Shown here: positions 1 to 9,179 of the stretch, piece after piece
Layout of the letters: each line of letters begins with the position of its first letter
Position numbering within the stretch: the stretch's first letter is position 1
Assembly: GCF_011043625.1 (NCBI RefSeq)
Contig: NZ_JAAKGT010000002.1
Location: forward strand, 1 to 64,000
Direction: 5' to 3'
Source: Caulobacter sp. 602-2
GTDB taxonomy: Bacteria > Pseudomonadota > Alphaproteobacteria > Caulobacterales > Caulobacteraceae
Length of the DNA: 64,000 bases
Notes under the pieces: model-generated
The model's input: the letters and a program-made list of their open reading frames with translations, nothing else
What the model was told of the DNA's origin: nothing
The model's database searches: none
Made by a program: the position numbers and the translations under genes

Positions 1-3
1 TTT

Positions 4-37
4 CTGGGGGAGGTGGCCCGAAGGGCCGGAGGGGGTC
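4..37. repeat. R1-type GC-rich palindromic intergenic repeat
   Basis: The segment reads CTGGGGGAGG, then the hairpin core GGCCCGAAGGGCC, then GGAGGGGGTC. The same block recurs at about 35630-35663 and 47839-47880, and in the opposite orientation at 4977-5021. It is noncoding, and the window therefore starts inside an intergenic region. Confidence 0.75.
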
Positions 38-58
38 CGCCCCGAACGGAGGAAACCG

Positions 59-709
59 ATGGCGCTGATCCTGCACGCCCACCCGCTCTCGTCGTTCTGC
101 CACAAGGCGCTGACGGCGCTGTACGAACTCGGCCTGCCGTTCGAGCAGCGGATGGTCGACTTCGGCGATCCGGCCTCGGCGGCAGCGTTCCGCGCCCTAT
201 GGCCAATGGCTCGCATGCCGGTGCTGGAGGATACGGGCCGTGGCGCGATCGTGCCGGAAAGCTCGATCCTGATCGAATACCTTCAGATCCATCACCCGGG
301 CGCCGTCTGCCTGATCCCGCAGGATCGCGACCTGGCGCTGGAGGTGCGGGCCAGGGACCGGTTCTTCGACCTGTCCGTGCAGGTCCCGATGCAGAAGATC
401 GTCAACGATCGCATCCGGCCGGCGAACGCCAAGGATCCGCACGGCCTGGCCGAGGCGCGCGCCCACCTGGCGACCGCGCTCGACATCGTCGAACGCGACA
501 TGGAGGGCCGCACCTGGGCGGCCGGCGAGACGTTCTCGATGGCCGACTGCGCCGCGGCTCCCGCGATGTTCTATGCCGACAAGGTCATGCCGCTGGCGCC
601 GCAGCGCCCCAACGCGGCGGCCTATCTCGAACGGCTGAAGGCCCGGCCCTCCTATGCGCGGACGCTGAAGGAGGCCGAGCCCTACATGCGCTTCTTCCCG
701 ACGGCTTAG
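59..709 (+). CDS. Glutathione S-transferase family protein
   Basis: This 216-residue protein has the two-domain layout and length of a soluble glutathione S-transferase. Residues 1-75 form the thioredoxin-like domain: the active-site region HPLSSFCHK (8-16), the cis-proline loop MPVLED with Pro54, and the glutathione-contacting Glu67-Ser68 pair. The rest is the all-helical C-terminal domain. Family members conjugate glutathione to electrophiles or isomerise and reduce small substrates in the cytosol; the substrate here cannot be read from sequence. GGAGG at 48-52 supports the ATG at 59. The second GST at 912-1529 is on the opposite strand and convergent, and differs clearly in sequence. Confidence 0.93.
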   Translation: MALILHAHPLSSFCHKALTALYELGLPFEQRMVDFGDPASAAAFRALWPMARMPVLEDTGRGAIVPESSILIEYLQIHHPGAVCLIPQDRDLALEVRARDRFFDLSVQVPMQKIVNDRIRPANAKDPHGLAEARAHLATALDIVERDMEGRTWAAGETFSMADCAAAPAMFYADKVMPLAPQRPNAAAYLERLKARPSYARTLKEAEPYMRFFPTA

Positions 710-762
710 GGTCTGGCCTCAACTGATCCGCCCCACGACCCAGCATTTCAACCATCTATGAG

Positions 763-882
763 CTTGTCATCCCGGCCGTAGCGCAGCGAAGCGCCGGGAT
801 CTCCCACCGTTTTCGGATCTGCAGGCGTGGGAGATCCCGGCTCTACGGATCGCTGACGCGCTCCTTCGGCCGGGATGACAAG
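763..882. repeat. R2-type nested inverted repeat
   Basis: An outer pair of 16-base perfect inverted arms (763-778 and 867-882, reading CTTGTCATCCCGGCCG and its complement) encloses an inner pair of 15-base perfect arms (793-807 and 827-841). A second copy lies at 46105-46244. It fills the gap between two convergent GST genes, so it could also end transcription, but there is no U-tract. It looks like a dispersed REP/BIME-like element. Confidence 0.75.
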
Positions 883-911
883 TCTCTTGGAGCTTTCAAT
901 CAGTACGGGCC

Positions 912-1529
912 CTAAACCGCGGCCTCCCAGGCCAGGAACTCCGGCGTCTCCAGCAGGCGCTCGCAATAGGCGCCGGCCGCGCCGGTGTCGCCATAGTCCG
1001 ACAGGTGCACGCCATAGGTGCGGAAGCGGGTGGCGACTGGGGTGTAGAAGGCGTCGGCGATCGACCACTCGCCCAGCAGGAACGGCCCGCCCGAACGCTT
1101 CAGCAGCTGGTTCCAGCGCTCGGTGATCTTGCGCACGTCCTTCTGGGTGGCTTCCGACAGGTCGGCCTTCTTGATCAGGCCAAGATCCATCGGGCACTCG
1201 CCGCGCAACGACGAAAAGCCCGAATGCATCTCGGCCGCGGCCGAGCGGGCCAGGGCGCGAAGCTCTGGATCGGTCGGCCACAGCTTGGCCTCCGGGAACT
1301 TCTCGGCCAAGTATTCGCAGATCGCCAGCGAGTCCCAGACCACCAGGTCGCCGTCCTTGAGGGCCGGGGCCAGCTTGCTGGGCGAGTGCTTGGCGATGTC
1401 GGCCTCGGTGGCGTCGCCGCGCCGCAGCTCGATCTCGATCTCCTTGAAGGGCGCGCCGACGCGCTTGAGCACGAGCCAGGGCCGCAGCGACCAGGTCGAC
1501 CACTTCTTGGTGCCGATGACGAGTTCCAT
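912..1529 (-). CDS. Glutathione S-transferase family protein
   Basis: This is a 205-residue GST-fold protein. The N-terminal thioredoxin-like domain carries the serine-rich active-site stretch STWSLRPW (11-18), the cis-proline segment KLAPAL with Pro54, and the Asp66-Ser67 pair that binds the glutathione gamma-glutamyl group. A helical C-terminal domain follows. The STWSLRPW motif suggests a serine-type bacterial GST related to beta/zeta-like or YfcF-like members. The reaction is not predictable. It is transcribed towards the first GST, across the R2 repeat, and away from the MFS gene at 1624. Confidence 0.9.
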   Translation of the reverse strand: MELVIGTKKWSTWSLRPWLVLKRVGAPFKEIEIELRRGDATEADIAKHSPSKLAPALKDGDLVVWDSLAICEYLAEKFPEAKLWPTDPELRALARSAAAEMHSGFSSLRGECPMDLGLIKKADLSEATQKDVRKITERWNQLLKRSGGPFLLGEWSIADAFYTPVATRFRTYGVHLSDYGDTGAAGAYCERLLETPEFLAWEAAV

Positions 1530-1595
1530 GACGGTCTCCTGTTCGATGCAGACTGGCCTTCCGGCTTAACGCGCGTCTACAGTCGCCTCAACGAT

Positions 1596-1613
1596 TAGAA
1601 CAACCGTTCGAGG
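1596..1613. promoter_or_regulatory. Candidate operator upstream of MFS gene 1
   Basis: The 18 bases TAGAACAACCGTTCGAGG lie 11 bases ahead of the MFS start at 1624. A close copy, TAGAACAAACGTTTGAAG, sits at 3353-3370 ahead of the paralogous MFS gene. The shared core is centred on a CG step and is a perfect palindrome in the second copy. A shared TetR- or LacI-type repressor is an inference. Confidence 0.45.
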
Positions 1614-1623
1614 AGGAACGCCC

Positions 1624-2958
1624 ATGGCGGAGACGGCAACCCCGTCGCCGGTGATCGCCCCCGTGTCGAGCGGCTATCGCCGCTACGCCCTCTGGGTGCT
1701 GCTGATCATCTACACGCTGAACTTTCTCGACCGGCAGGTGGTCAACATCCTGGCCGAGCCGATCAAGCGCGACCTGGGGCTGGCCGACTGGCAGCTGGGC
1801 ATGATGACGGGCCTGGCGTTTGCGATCTTCTACACGGTGCTGGGCATCCCGATCGCGCGGCTGGCCGAGCGCAAGAACCGGCCGCGGATCATCGCCGCCT
1901 CGATCCTGGCCTGGAGCGCCTTCACCGTGCTGTGCGGCTTCGCCCAGAACGTCTGGCAACTGATCGCCGCCCGGATCGGCGTGGGCGTCGGCGAGGCCGG
2001 CTGCACGCCGCCGGCCCACTCGCTGATCACCGACTATGTGCCCAAGGAAAAGCGGGCCAGCGCCATCGCCTTCTACTCGATCGGCACGCCGCTGGGCACG
2101 CTGGCGGGCATGGCCATGGGCGGGCTGATCGCCGACGCCTACGGCTGGCGCGCGGCCTTCATGGTCGCCGGCGCGCCCGGCGTGCTGTTCGCCATCATCG
2201 CCGCCTTCACCCTGGTCGAGCCCCGCAAGCAGCTGGCGGCGGATCTGGCCGGCCGCGCCGCCCACCAGGTCAGCTTCGGCGCGGCCCTGGCGGTGCTGAT
2301 GACCAAGAAGACCTTCTGGCTGGTGGCCTTCGCCGCCTCGATCAAGGCCTTCGTCGGCTATGGTCAGGCGCCGTTCATCGCCTCGTACTTCTTCCGCAAC
2401 CACGGCGCGGACGTCGCCGCCCTGGCCGCGCAGTTGGGGCTGAAGTCGGCCGGGTTCCTGGGCTTGGCGCTGGGCCTGATCGGCGGCACGGCCGGCGTCA
2501 TCGGCGCCTGGCTGGGCGGGCAGCTGGCCGACAAGCTGGGGGCCAAGGACCTGCGGGCCTACGTCACCGTGCCGGCGATCGCCTCGCTGGTCACCCTGCC
2601 GTTCTACATCGCCGCCGTCAGCCTCGACTCGGTGACCGCCGCCATCGGCATCCTCACCATCCCGATCCTCTTGGGCACGCTGTGGTACGGACCCGTCTAC
2701 GCCACGGCCCAGAGCATCGTCGACCCGTCGATGCGGGCCACCGCCTCGGCCGTGCTGCTGTTCGTGATCAACCTGATCGGCCTGGGCCTTGGCCCCGTGG
2801 CCGTGGGCGCGCTGAGCGACATGTTCGCCGGACCGATGGGGCTTGGCGAAGCGCAGGGCGTACGCTGGGCGCTGATCGTCTCGACCATGTTCGGCCTGGT
2901 GGCGTTCGCGCTGTTCTGGGCGGCGCGCAAGACGATCCGCGAGGACATGGTGGGGTAG
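1624..2958 (+). CDS. Spinster-like MFS transporter
   Basis: The 444-residue protein has the hydrophobic pattern of a 12-helix major facilitator. Near residue 32 is NFLDRQVVN, a variant of the N-terminal signature of spinster/sphingolipid-transporter-like MFS proteins. The loop between helices 2 and 3 reads IPIARLAERKNR, and GVGVGEAGCTPP is the helix 4 to 5 region of this subfamily. It is an inner-membrane secondary transporter, probably for an organic anion or lipid-like substrate. GAGGAGG at 1610-1616 is the ribosome site. It is closely similar to the protein at 3384-4877 along its length, so the two are likely a local duplication separated by one small gene on the other strand. Confidence 0.9.
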   Translation: MAETATPSPVIAPVSSGYRRYALWVLLIIYTLNFLDRQVVNILAEPIKRDLGLADWQLGMMTGLAFAIFYTVLGIPIARLAERKNRPRIIAASILAWSAFTVLCGFAQNVWQLIAARIGVGVGEAGCTPPAHSLITDYVPKEKRASAIAFYSIGTPLGTLAGMAMGGLIADAYGWRAAFMVAGAPGVLFAIIAAFTLVEPRKQLAADLAGRAAHQVSFGAALAVLMTKKTFWLVAFAASIKAFVGYGQAPFIASYFFRNHGADVAALAAQLGLKSAGFLGLALGLIGGTAGVIGAWLGGQLADKLGAKDLRAYVTVPAIASLVTLPFYIAAVSLDSVTAAIGILTIPILLGTLWYGPVYATAQSIVDPSMRATASAVLLFVINLIGLGLGPVAVGALSDMFAGPMGLGEAQGVRWALIVSTMFGLVAFALFWAARKTIREDMVG

Positions 2959-2991
2959 TCAGAGAACCTCTCCCTCTGGGGGAGGATCTCT

Positions 2992-3165
2992 TCAGCGGCC
3001 TTCGCGCGGGAAGCAGTAGGCGAAGGGGTACGGGTCGGCGGGAACGCCGATGTCCCAGCGCTCCAGCGCCTTCATCGAGCGGGCGTGGTTGAACTGGGCC
3101 AGCGAGACGATCTCGGCGTCCCGGGCGGGCGTTTCCTGACGGGTCTTGCGGGGGGCGGCTTGCAT
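2992..3165 (-). CDS. Small conserved-looking protein, 57 aa
   Basis: A 57-codon frame starts MQAAPRKTRQETPARDAE and ends CFPREGR. It carries a stretch that looks like a short helix (VSLAQFNHARSMKALERWD) followed by an aromatic, proline-rich tail PADPYPFAYCF. GGAGGT lies six bases ahead of the ATG on the minus strand, which is strong support for translation. It lies between two paralogous MFS genes and is transcribed against both. The family is not recognised. No signal peptide or membrane segment is present. Confidence 0.6.
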   Translation of the reverse strand: MQAAPRKTRQETPARDAEIVSLAQFNHARSMKALERWDIGVPADPYPFAYCFPREGR

Positions 3166-3352
3166 GAGAGACCTCCGACGCGACGGCCGTTCGAGCGACC
3201 TTGTATGACGCCACTAGGCGCTCTCTTTCCTGAACCTTCCCGCCCTCGGCCGTTATCTGCGGTTCATCCCCGCGCCGCAAAGCCGCCACCATTCCCAAGC
3301 TTCGAAAAGGGGGGTGGCGCTCTGCCTGACCTTGGGTCACAGTCGGCGCAAA

Positions 3353-3370
3353 TAGAACAAACGTTTGAAG
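3353..3370. promoter_or_regulatory. Palindromic operator candidate upstream of MFS gene 2
   Basis: TAGAACAAACGTTTGAAG contains the perfect 10-base palindrome CAAACGTTTG (3358-3367). It ends 13 bases ahead of the MFS start at 3384, where a bound repressor would block transcription or initiation. The related site is at 1596-1613. The regulator is not in this window. Confidence 0.5.
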
Positions 3371-3383
3371 GGAGAGAGTCAGG

Positions 3384-4877
3384 ATGGGCCAGGCGCGTGC
3401 GCCGGGCGGCGAGCCGCCGCTCTATTCGAAGGGCTACAAGGCCTCGGTGCTGGCGCTGCTGCTGGCGACCTACACCTTCAACTTCATCGACCGCACGATC
3501 ATCGCCACCATCGGCCAGGCCATCAAGGTCGACCTGCACCTGACCGACACCCAGCTGGGCCTGCTGGGCGGCCTCTACTTCGCCCTGCTCTACACCATCC
3601 TCGGCATTCCGATCGCCCGCCTGGCCGAGCGCTGGAACCGGGTCAGCATCATCTCGATCTCGCTGGTCATCTGGTCGGGCTTCACCGCCCTGTGCGGCAC
3701 CGCGGCCAGCTTCGCGCAGCTGGCGCTCTACCGCTTCGGGGTCGGGGTCGGCGAGGCCGGCTGCTCGCCGCCCAGCCACTCGCTGATCAGCGACTACTAC
3801 GCGCCCAAGCAGCGCGCCTCGGCCCTGTCGATCTACAGCTTCGGCATTCCGCTGGGCACGATGTTCGGCGCCGTCGCGGGCGGGTGGCTGGCCCAGGAAC
3901 TGTCCTGGCGGGCGGCCTTCGTCATCGTCGGCCTGCCCGGCATCCTCCTGGCCCTGCTGGTCAAGCTGGTGGTCAAGGAGCCGCCGCGCGGCCATTCCGA
4001 CGTCGTCGAAACGCCGCTGGAGCCGGAGGCCGTCACCCCCGCCGAACCGGCCAAGCCGGCCTTCTCGCTGAAGAAGGAGTTCTCCGAACTCTGGGCCGTG
4101 ACCAAAATCCTGTTCGGCAAGTGGCCGGTGCTGCACATGGTGCTGGGCGTGACCATCGCCTCGTTCGGCTCCTACGGCTCGGGCGCGTTCGTGCCGCCCT
4201 ACTTCGTGCGCGCCTTCGGCCTGGGCCTGGCGCAGGTCGGCCTGATCGTGGGCCTGATCGGCGGCTTCTCGGCGGGCCTGGGCACGCTGGTCGGCGGCTT
4301 CCTCAGCGACTGGGCCGGCAAGCGCAGCGCCAAGTGGTACGCCCTGACCCCGGCCATCGGCCTCATTCTCTGCACGCCGATCTACATCATCGCCTACCTG
4401 CAGACCGAGTGGCAGATGACCGCCCTGATCCTGCTGATCCCGGGCGTCTTCCACTACGTCTACCTCGCCCCGACCTTCGGCGTGGTGCAGAACTCGGTCG
4501 AGCCGCGCCGCCGCGCCACCGCCACGGCCCTGCTGTTCTTCTTCCTCAACCTGATCGCCCTGGGCGGCGGGCCGGTGTTCACCGGCTGGCTGATCGACCA
4601 CCTGGCCGGCTTCCACCTCAACCATCCAGACGCGAGCGGCATCTTCGGGGCCCTCGGCGGCATGTTCTCGCCCGGCCCGATCGACTTCGCGAGCGCCTGC
4701 CCCGGCGGGATCGCCCCCAAGGGCGCGCCGATCGAGGCGGCCAAGGCCTGCGGCGGCGCCATGGCCCGCGCCACCCAGCAGGGCATCATCGTCTCGCTGT
4801 GCTTCTACGCCTGGGCCGGGGTGCACTACGCCCTGGCGGCCATCGGCATGGTCAAGCACATGAAGGCGCGGGGGTGA
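3384..4877 (+). CDS. Spinster-like MFS transporter (paralogue)
   Basis: The 497-residue protein is a 12-helix major facilitator, paralogous to the one at 1624-2958. It shares the NFIDRTIIATIGQAIK region, IPIARLAERWNR in the loop after helix 2, and GVGVGEAGCSPPSHSL in helix 4 to 5. It is about 50 residues longer, mainly through a hydrophilic insert after helix 6 (roughly residues 195-235, rich in Glu, Pro and Ala) and a longer segment before the last helix. It acts in the inner membrane; the substrate is unknown. The ATG at 3384 follows GGGAGAGAG at 3370-3378. Confidence 0.9.
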   Translation: MGQARAPGGEPPLYSKGYKASVLALLLATYTFNFIDRTIIATIGQAIKVDLHLTDTQLGLLGGLYFALLYTILGIPIARLAERWNRVSIISISLVIWSGFTALCGTAASFAQLALYRFGVGVGEAGCSPPSHSLISDYYAPKQRASALSIYSFGIPLGTMFGAVAGGWLAQELSWRAAFVIVGLPGILLALLVKLVVKEPPRGHSDVVETPLEPEAVTPAEPAKPAFSLKKEFSELWAVTKILFGKWPVLHMVLGVTIASFGSYGSGAFVPPYFVRAFGLGLAQVGLIVGLIGGFSAGLGTLVGGFLSDWAGKRSAKWYALTPAIGLILCTPIYIIAYLQTEWQMTALILLIPGVFHYVYLAPTFGVVQNSVEPRRRATATALLFFFLNLIALGGGPVFTGWLIDHLAGFHLNHPDASGIFGALGGMFSPGPIDFASACPGGIAPKGAPIEAAKACGGAMARATQQGIIVSLCFYAWAGVHYALAAIGMVKHMKARG

Positions 4878-4886
4878 CACTCAAAA

Positions 4887-5021
4887 CCCTCCCCCTGAAG
4901 GGGAGGTGTCGGCGAAGCCGGCGGAGGGGGATGTGACCGCGTCCATCAACGACGTCATCAAACGCGTCAGAACCTTCCCCCTCCGGCCGTTCGGGCCACC
5001 TCCCCCTTCGGGGGGGGGAGG
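4887..5021. repeat. Pair of oppositely oriented R1/R3-like palindromic repeats
   Basis: Two palindromic units face each other across about 45 bases: 4887-4931 (CCCTCCCCCTGAAGGGGAGG then GGCGAAGCC) and 4977-5021 (CCGGCCGTTCGGGCCACC then CCCCCTTCGGGGGGG). The second is the R1 block in reverse. They occupy the space between the MFS gene and purB and could fold into a long structure in the transcript. Confidence 0.7.
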
Positions 5022-5090
5022 ATCCGGCGAAGCTAAGTAATAACCCGCTTCCCTTGACTCCGCGGCCCCGCGCGACGAAACCCCCGGCCC

Positions 5091-6401
<1,311 letters not shown>

Positions 6402-6406
6402 ACGGC

Positions 6407-7156
6407 GTGAGCGAGCCGCCGATCCTTCGTCTCAATCCGGCGCTGGATCCGGCGGCCCTCGCGGCCGCCTACGCCCGGGACGGCATGGTCCGCATCCCGG
6501 CCATCTTCGAGCCGGCGGTGGCCGACATCCTGGCCCGGATGCTCGAAAAGGCCATCGACTGGGACGTCGTCTGCTCGACCGAGACCGGCAAGGCCGAGGT
6601 GCTCGATCGCGCGACGATCCAGAAACTGGGCGGGGCGGCCGTGGCCGAGAAGCTGAAGGCCGCCACCCTGCGGGCCCGCAGCGGGTTCGCCTATGTCTAT
6701 CTCGGCTACCCGATGATCACCGCCTACCTGGCCGGGCGCGACAAGGGCCATCCGATCCACGACCTGACCGAGTTCCTCAACGGACCCGAGATGGTCGCCT
6801 TCGGCGCGCAGGTGATCGGCGTGCCTGGACTGACCAAGCTGGACGCCCAGGCCACGCTCTACCGGCCGGGCGACTTTCTCACCCGCCACGACGACACCGG
6901 CGACGGCGACCGCCGCGCGGCCTACACCATCAGCCTGACGCGCGAATGGCGAAGCGACTGGGGCGGCCAGCTGCTGTTCCACGACGACCTGGGCGACATC
7001 GAGCGCGGCTACGCGCCGGCCTTCAACACCATGACCATCTTCAAGGTGCCCAGGCAGCATTCGGTGGCCCCCGTCGCGCCCTATGCCGGCGCGCCGCGGC
7101 TGATGATCACCGGCTGGCTGAAGGACAGCCCGCCCGACGGCGCGCCGCGGGCCTGA
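6407..7156 (+). CDS. 2OG-Fe(II) oxygenase, prolyl-hydroxylase-like
   Basis: The 249-residue protein starts with GTG five bases after the purB stop. The C-terminal half is a double-stranded beta-helix oxygenase core: the iron-binding HDD motif (His161, Asp163), the distal iron ligand His218 in RQHSV, and Arg231 in RLMITGW, placed to bind 2-oxoglutarate. LYRPGDFLTRHDD and TREWRSDWGGQLLF are typical of the prolyl 4-hydroxylase-like group related to yeast Tpa1/Ofd1. It should hydroxylate a protein or small-molecule substrate using O2 and 2-oxoglutarate. Why it sits with purB is unclear. Confidence 0.82.
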   Translation: MSEPPILRLNPALDPAALAAAYARDGMVRIPAIFEPAVADILARMLEKAIDWDVVCSTETGKAEVLDRATIQKLGGAAVAEKLKAATLRARSGFAYVYLGYPMITAYLAGRDKGHPIHDLTEFLNGPEMVAFGAQVIGVPGLTKLDAQATLYRPGDFLTRHDDTGDGDRRAAYTISLTREWRSDWGGQLLFHDDLGDIERGYAPAFNTMTIFKVPRQHSVAPVAPYAGAPRLMITGWLKDSPPDGAPRA

Positions 7157-7170
7157 GCGGCGCGGGCGAG

Positions 7171-7671
7171 ATGACCGGCGAGGTCCACAAGCGCGGCTTT
7201 CCCCCCGTCGTCGATCCGGACGTGCGCCTGCTGGTGCTGGGCAGCCTGCCGGGCGACGCCTCGCTGGCGGCGGCGCAATACTACGGCCATCCCCGCAACG
7301 GCTTCTGGCGGCTGGTCGGCGCGGCGATCGAGCAAGACCTGCCGGCCCTGCCCTACGAGGCGCGCCTGGCCGCCCTGCTGGCGGCCGGCGTCGGGCTGTG
7401 GGACGTGCACGCCGAGGCCGTGCGCCCCGGCAGCCTGGACGCGGCCATCAAGGACGCCGCCGACAACGACCTTCTGGGCCTGATCGACAGCCTGCCGCGC
7501 CTGCGGGCAGTGGCGTTCAACGGCGGCGCGGCGGCCAAGGCCGGCGCGCGCCTGCTGGCGGGACGACCCGACCTGGCGCTCGTTCCCCTGCCCTCGTCGA
7601 GCCCCGCCCATGCGGCCATGGGGTTCGAGGCCAAGCGCGAAGCCTGGCTGACGCTGCGGGCGTACCTCTAG
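7171..7671 (+). CDS. DNA-deoxyinosine (hypoxanthine) glycosylase, UDG superfamily
   Basis: The 166-residue protein matches the hypoxanthine-DNA glycosylase branch of the uracil-DNA glycosylase superfamily. Motif 1 is VLGSLPGDASL (about 26-36), followed by YYGHPRNGFWRL, and the C-terminal motif is PLPSSSPAH. Members excise hypoxanthine, the deamination product of adenine, and start base-excision repair. It starts 14 bases after the oxygenase gene. Co-transcription with purB is notable because IMP and dITP are the cellular source of hypoxanthine in DNA. Confidence 0.82.
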   Translation: MTGEVHKRGFPPVVDPDVRLLVLGSLPGDASLAAAQYYGHPRNGFWRLVGAAIEQDLPALPYEARLAALLAAGVGLWDVHAEAVRPGSLDAAIKDAADNDLLGLIDSLPRLRAVAFNGGAAAKAGARLLAGRPDLALVPLPSSSPAHAAMGFEAKREAWLTLRAYL

Positions 7672-7673
7672 CC

Positions 7674-8045
7674 TCAGCCCGCGGGCTTGACCGGAACCTT
7701 CGAGACCTTGGTCTGCAGGTAGTCGAACTGGCCCTCGCCAACCCAGGCCTCGTCGACCGACAGCACGGCGTTGAACCGGGCGGTCTGGCCGCCGTGCGGG
7801 AACTCACCCGCCAGCGCCACCCGCAGGCCGAAGGGCGCGTCGCCGGTCGGCGAAACCTCGCCCGACACCTCGAACCGATGCTTGCCGCCGATCACCGCCT
7901 GGTTGATCTCGGCCACGCCGTTGGCGCGGTCGGCGGCGAACTGCAGGTCCAGCCGCACGATCGGCGCGCCGGGCATGCCCAGCTTGCCGACCACCAGTTG
8001 GACGGCCGATGCGTCCGCGCCGCACATTTCGCTGCCGTCGGCCAT
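7674..8045 (-). CDS. DUF1842-like protein, copy 2
   Basis: The 123-residue protein has alternating hydrophobic strands, no signal peptide and no membrane segment. It is clearly paralogous to the product of 8220-8639: both have a PGAPIV(R/N)L stretch, an AEI-QAV-GG-HRF-VSG motif in the middle, and end with G-FDYL-T followed by VPVK. I relate both to the DUF1842 family from memory. The function is unknown. GGGGGAG lies ahead of the ATG. It ends three bases from the stop of the convergent glycosylase gene. Confidence 0.72.
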   Translation of the reverse strand: MADGSEMCGADASAVQLVVGKLGMPGAPIVRLDLQFAADRANGVAEINQAVIGGKHRFEVSGEVSPTGDAPFGLRVALAGEFPHGGQTARFNAVLSVDEAWVGEGQFDYLQTKVSKVPVKPAG

Positions 8046-8219
8046 GCCTGAACTCCCCCGAGCGCCGAGCGGTCGCCCCCTGCGCCGCTTCGATCGTCTT
8101 GGCCGAGTTAAAGCACACGCCGCCGGCTTCGCCGTGCGATTTCACACAACGCCGATCAATGAGAACGGCAAAGGTCCGGCCGGCGCCCGGCCGGACCTCG
8201 CTCTACGTCGCCGAAGGGG

Positions 8220-8639
8220 TCAGACCCGCTTGACCGGCACGTTGTCGATATGGGTGTTCAGGTAGTCGAAGCCGCCGTGGCCGTTCCAGGTCTTGTCGAC
8301 CACCAGCCCGGCGCGGAAGTTCGCCAGGAAAGAGCCGATGGCGGGCGGCGGCACGCTGTAGACGAACTGGCCTTGCAGGGCGACCAGCAGCTGATCCTGG
8401 CCCAGGCCCGTGTGGTAGATGTGGCCCGAGACCGGGAAGCGATGATTGCCGCCCTGCACGGCCTGGGTGATCTCGGCGATGCCGCTGACATTGCCCGAGG
8501 GCGCGTCGACGGTCAGGGCCAGGTTGACGATCGGAGCGCCGGGCGTGCCGACGTCGCCGACCACGACCTTGACCAGGTAGAGGCCGACCGGGCCGATCTC
8601 GGCCGATTGGGAATGCAGGTTGCCGACGTCGTCAGCCAT
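8220..8639 (-). CDS. DUF1842-like protein, copy 1
   Basis: The 139-residue protein is the upstream member of a tandem pair with 7674-8045, separated by 174 bases. Shared features are PGAPIVNLAL, AEITQAVQGGNHRFPVSG, and the C-terminal GGFDYLNTHIDNVPVK. It is about 16 residues longer, mostly through a longer N-terminus and a PPPAIGSF insert. The strand-rich pattern with aromatic and Gly residues suggests a small beta-sandwich. GGAGGA precedes the ATG. The DUF1842 assignment is from memory; the role is unknown. Confidence 0.72.
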   Translation of the reverse strand: MADDVGNLHSQSAEIGPVGLYLVKVVVGDVGTPGAPIVNLALTVDAPSGNVSGIAEITQAVQGGNHRFPVSGHIYHTGLGQDQLLVALQGQFVYSVPPPAIGSFLANFRAGLVVDKTWNGHGGFDYLNTHIDNVPVKRV

Positions 8640-8801
8640 GTTTGCGTCCTCCGGGTTATCGGAGCGGTCGCTTGTTCGCCGCCCCGTTGTCGACGATGCG
8701 CCTCACGGGCGAATTCGCCGCCCGATAAAGCCTGAGGACGATTGCAGTTTTTTGACAACCTAAAGGTGCGCAAATTCACAGATGCGCGATAGCGACCAAA
8801 G

Positions 8802-8839
8802 AAAAAGGCCCGGCCGGTGCGAAACAGGCCGGGCCTTTT
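8802..8839 (-). terminator. Intrinsic terminator of the zeta-inhibitor gene
   Basis: A perfect 13-base stem (AAAAGGCCCGGCC, 8803-8815, with its complement at 8827-8839) closes an 11-base loop. On the minus strand it is followed by a T-rich run. It lies 22 bases past the stop of the gene at 8862-9179. Confidence 0.85.
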
Positions 8840-8861
8840 CGTTCGCCTTTCGGCAAGCGGC

Positions 8862-9179
8862 TTACTCGCCGGCGCGAACCTGTTCGCGGGCGAAGGCCAG
8901 CAGCTCGGCCATCTTCATGCGGACCTCGCCTTCCGAGGCCGCAACGCCCGAGCCCTTCAGGTCTTCGAAGACCTTGCGGAACACGTCTTCGTCGCCGGGC
9001 TGCTCGAAGTCCGACTTGACGACGGCGCGGGCGTATTCCTCGACCGTGGCCAGGCCCATCAGGCCGGCGGCCCATTCGCCCAGCAGGCGGTTGCGGCGCG
9101 CGGTGGCCTTGAACTCCAGCTCCTGGTCGTTCGCGAACTTGCGTTCGAAAGCCTGCTCGCGGTCGTCGAAGGTCGTCAT
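8862..9179 (-). CDS. F1-ATPase inhibitor, zeta subunit (DUF1476)
   Basis: The 105-residue protein has the hallmark N-terminus MTTFDDREQAFERKFANDQE and the ARRNRLLGEWAAGLMG helix of the DUF1476 family. From studies of Paracoccus, this family is the alphaproteobacterial zeta subunit that blocks ATP hydrolysis by F1F0-ATP synthase under de-energised conditions. The protein is small, acidic, helical and cytosolic. The start is fixed by family alignment; upstream in-frame codons run into the purC leader. It is divergent from purC across a 386-base gap and ends at a strong terminator. Confidence 0.9.
   Translation of the reverse strand: MTTFDDREQAFERKFANDQELEFKATARRNRLLGEWAAGLMGLATVEEYARAVVKSDFEQPGDEDVFRKVFEDLKGSGVAASEGEVRMKMAELLAFAREQVRAGE

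Noticed and set aside
13-726. A 237-codon plus-strand frame at the left edge
   Set aside because: It overlaps the GST gene in another frame, is rich in Arg, Gly and Pro and has no domain.
3353-3370. LexA (SOS) box reading of the AGAAC sites before the MFS genes
   Set aside because: The alphaproteobacterial LexA box needs GTTC-N7-GTTC or its complement; the second half-site does not match in either copy.
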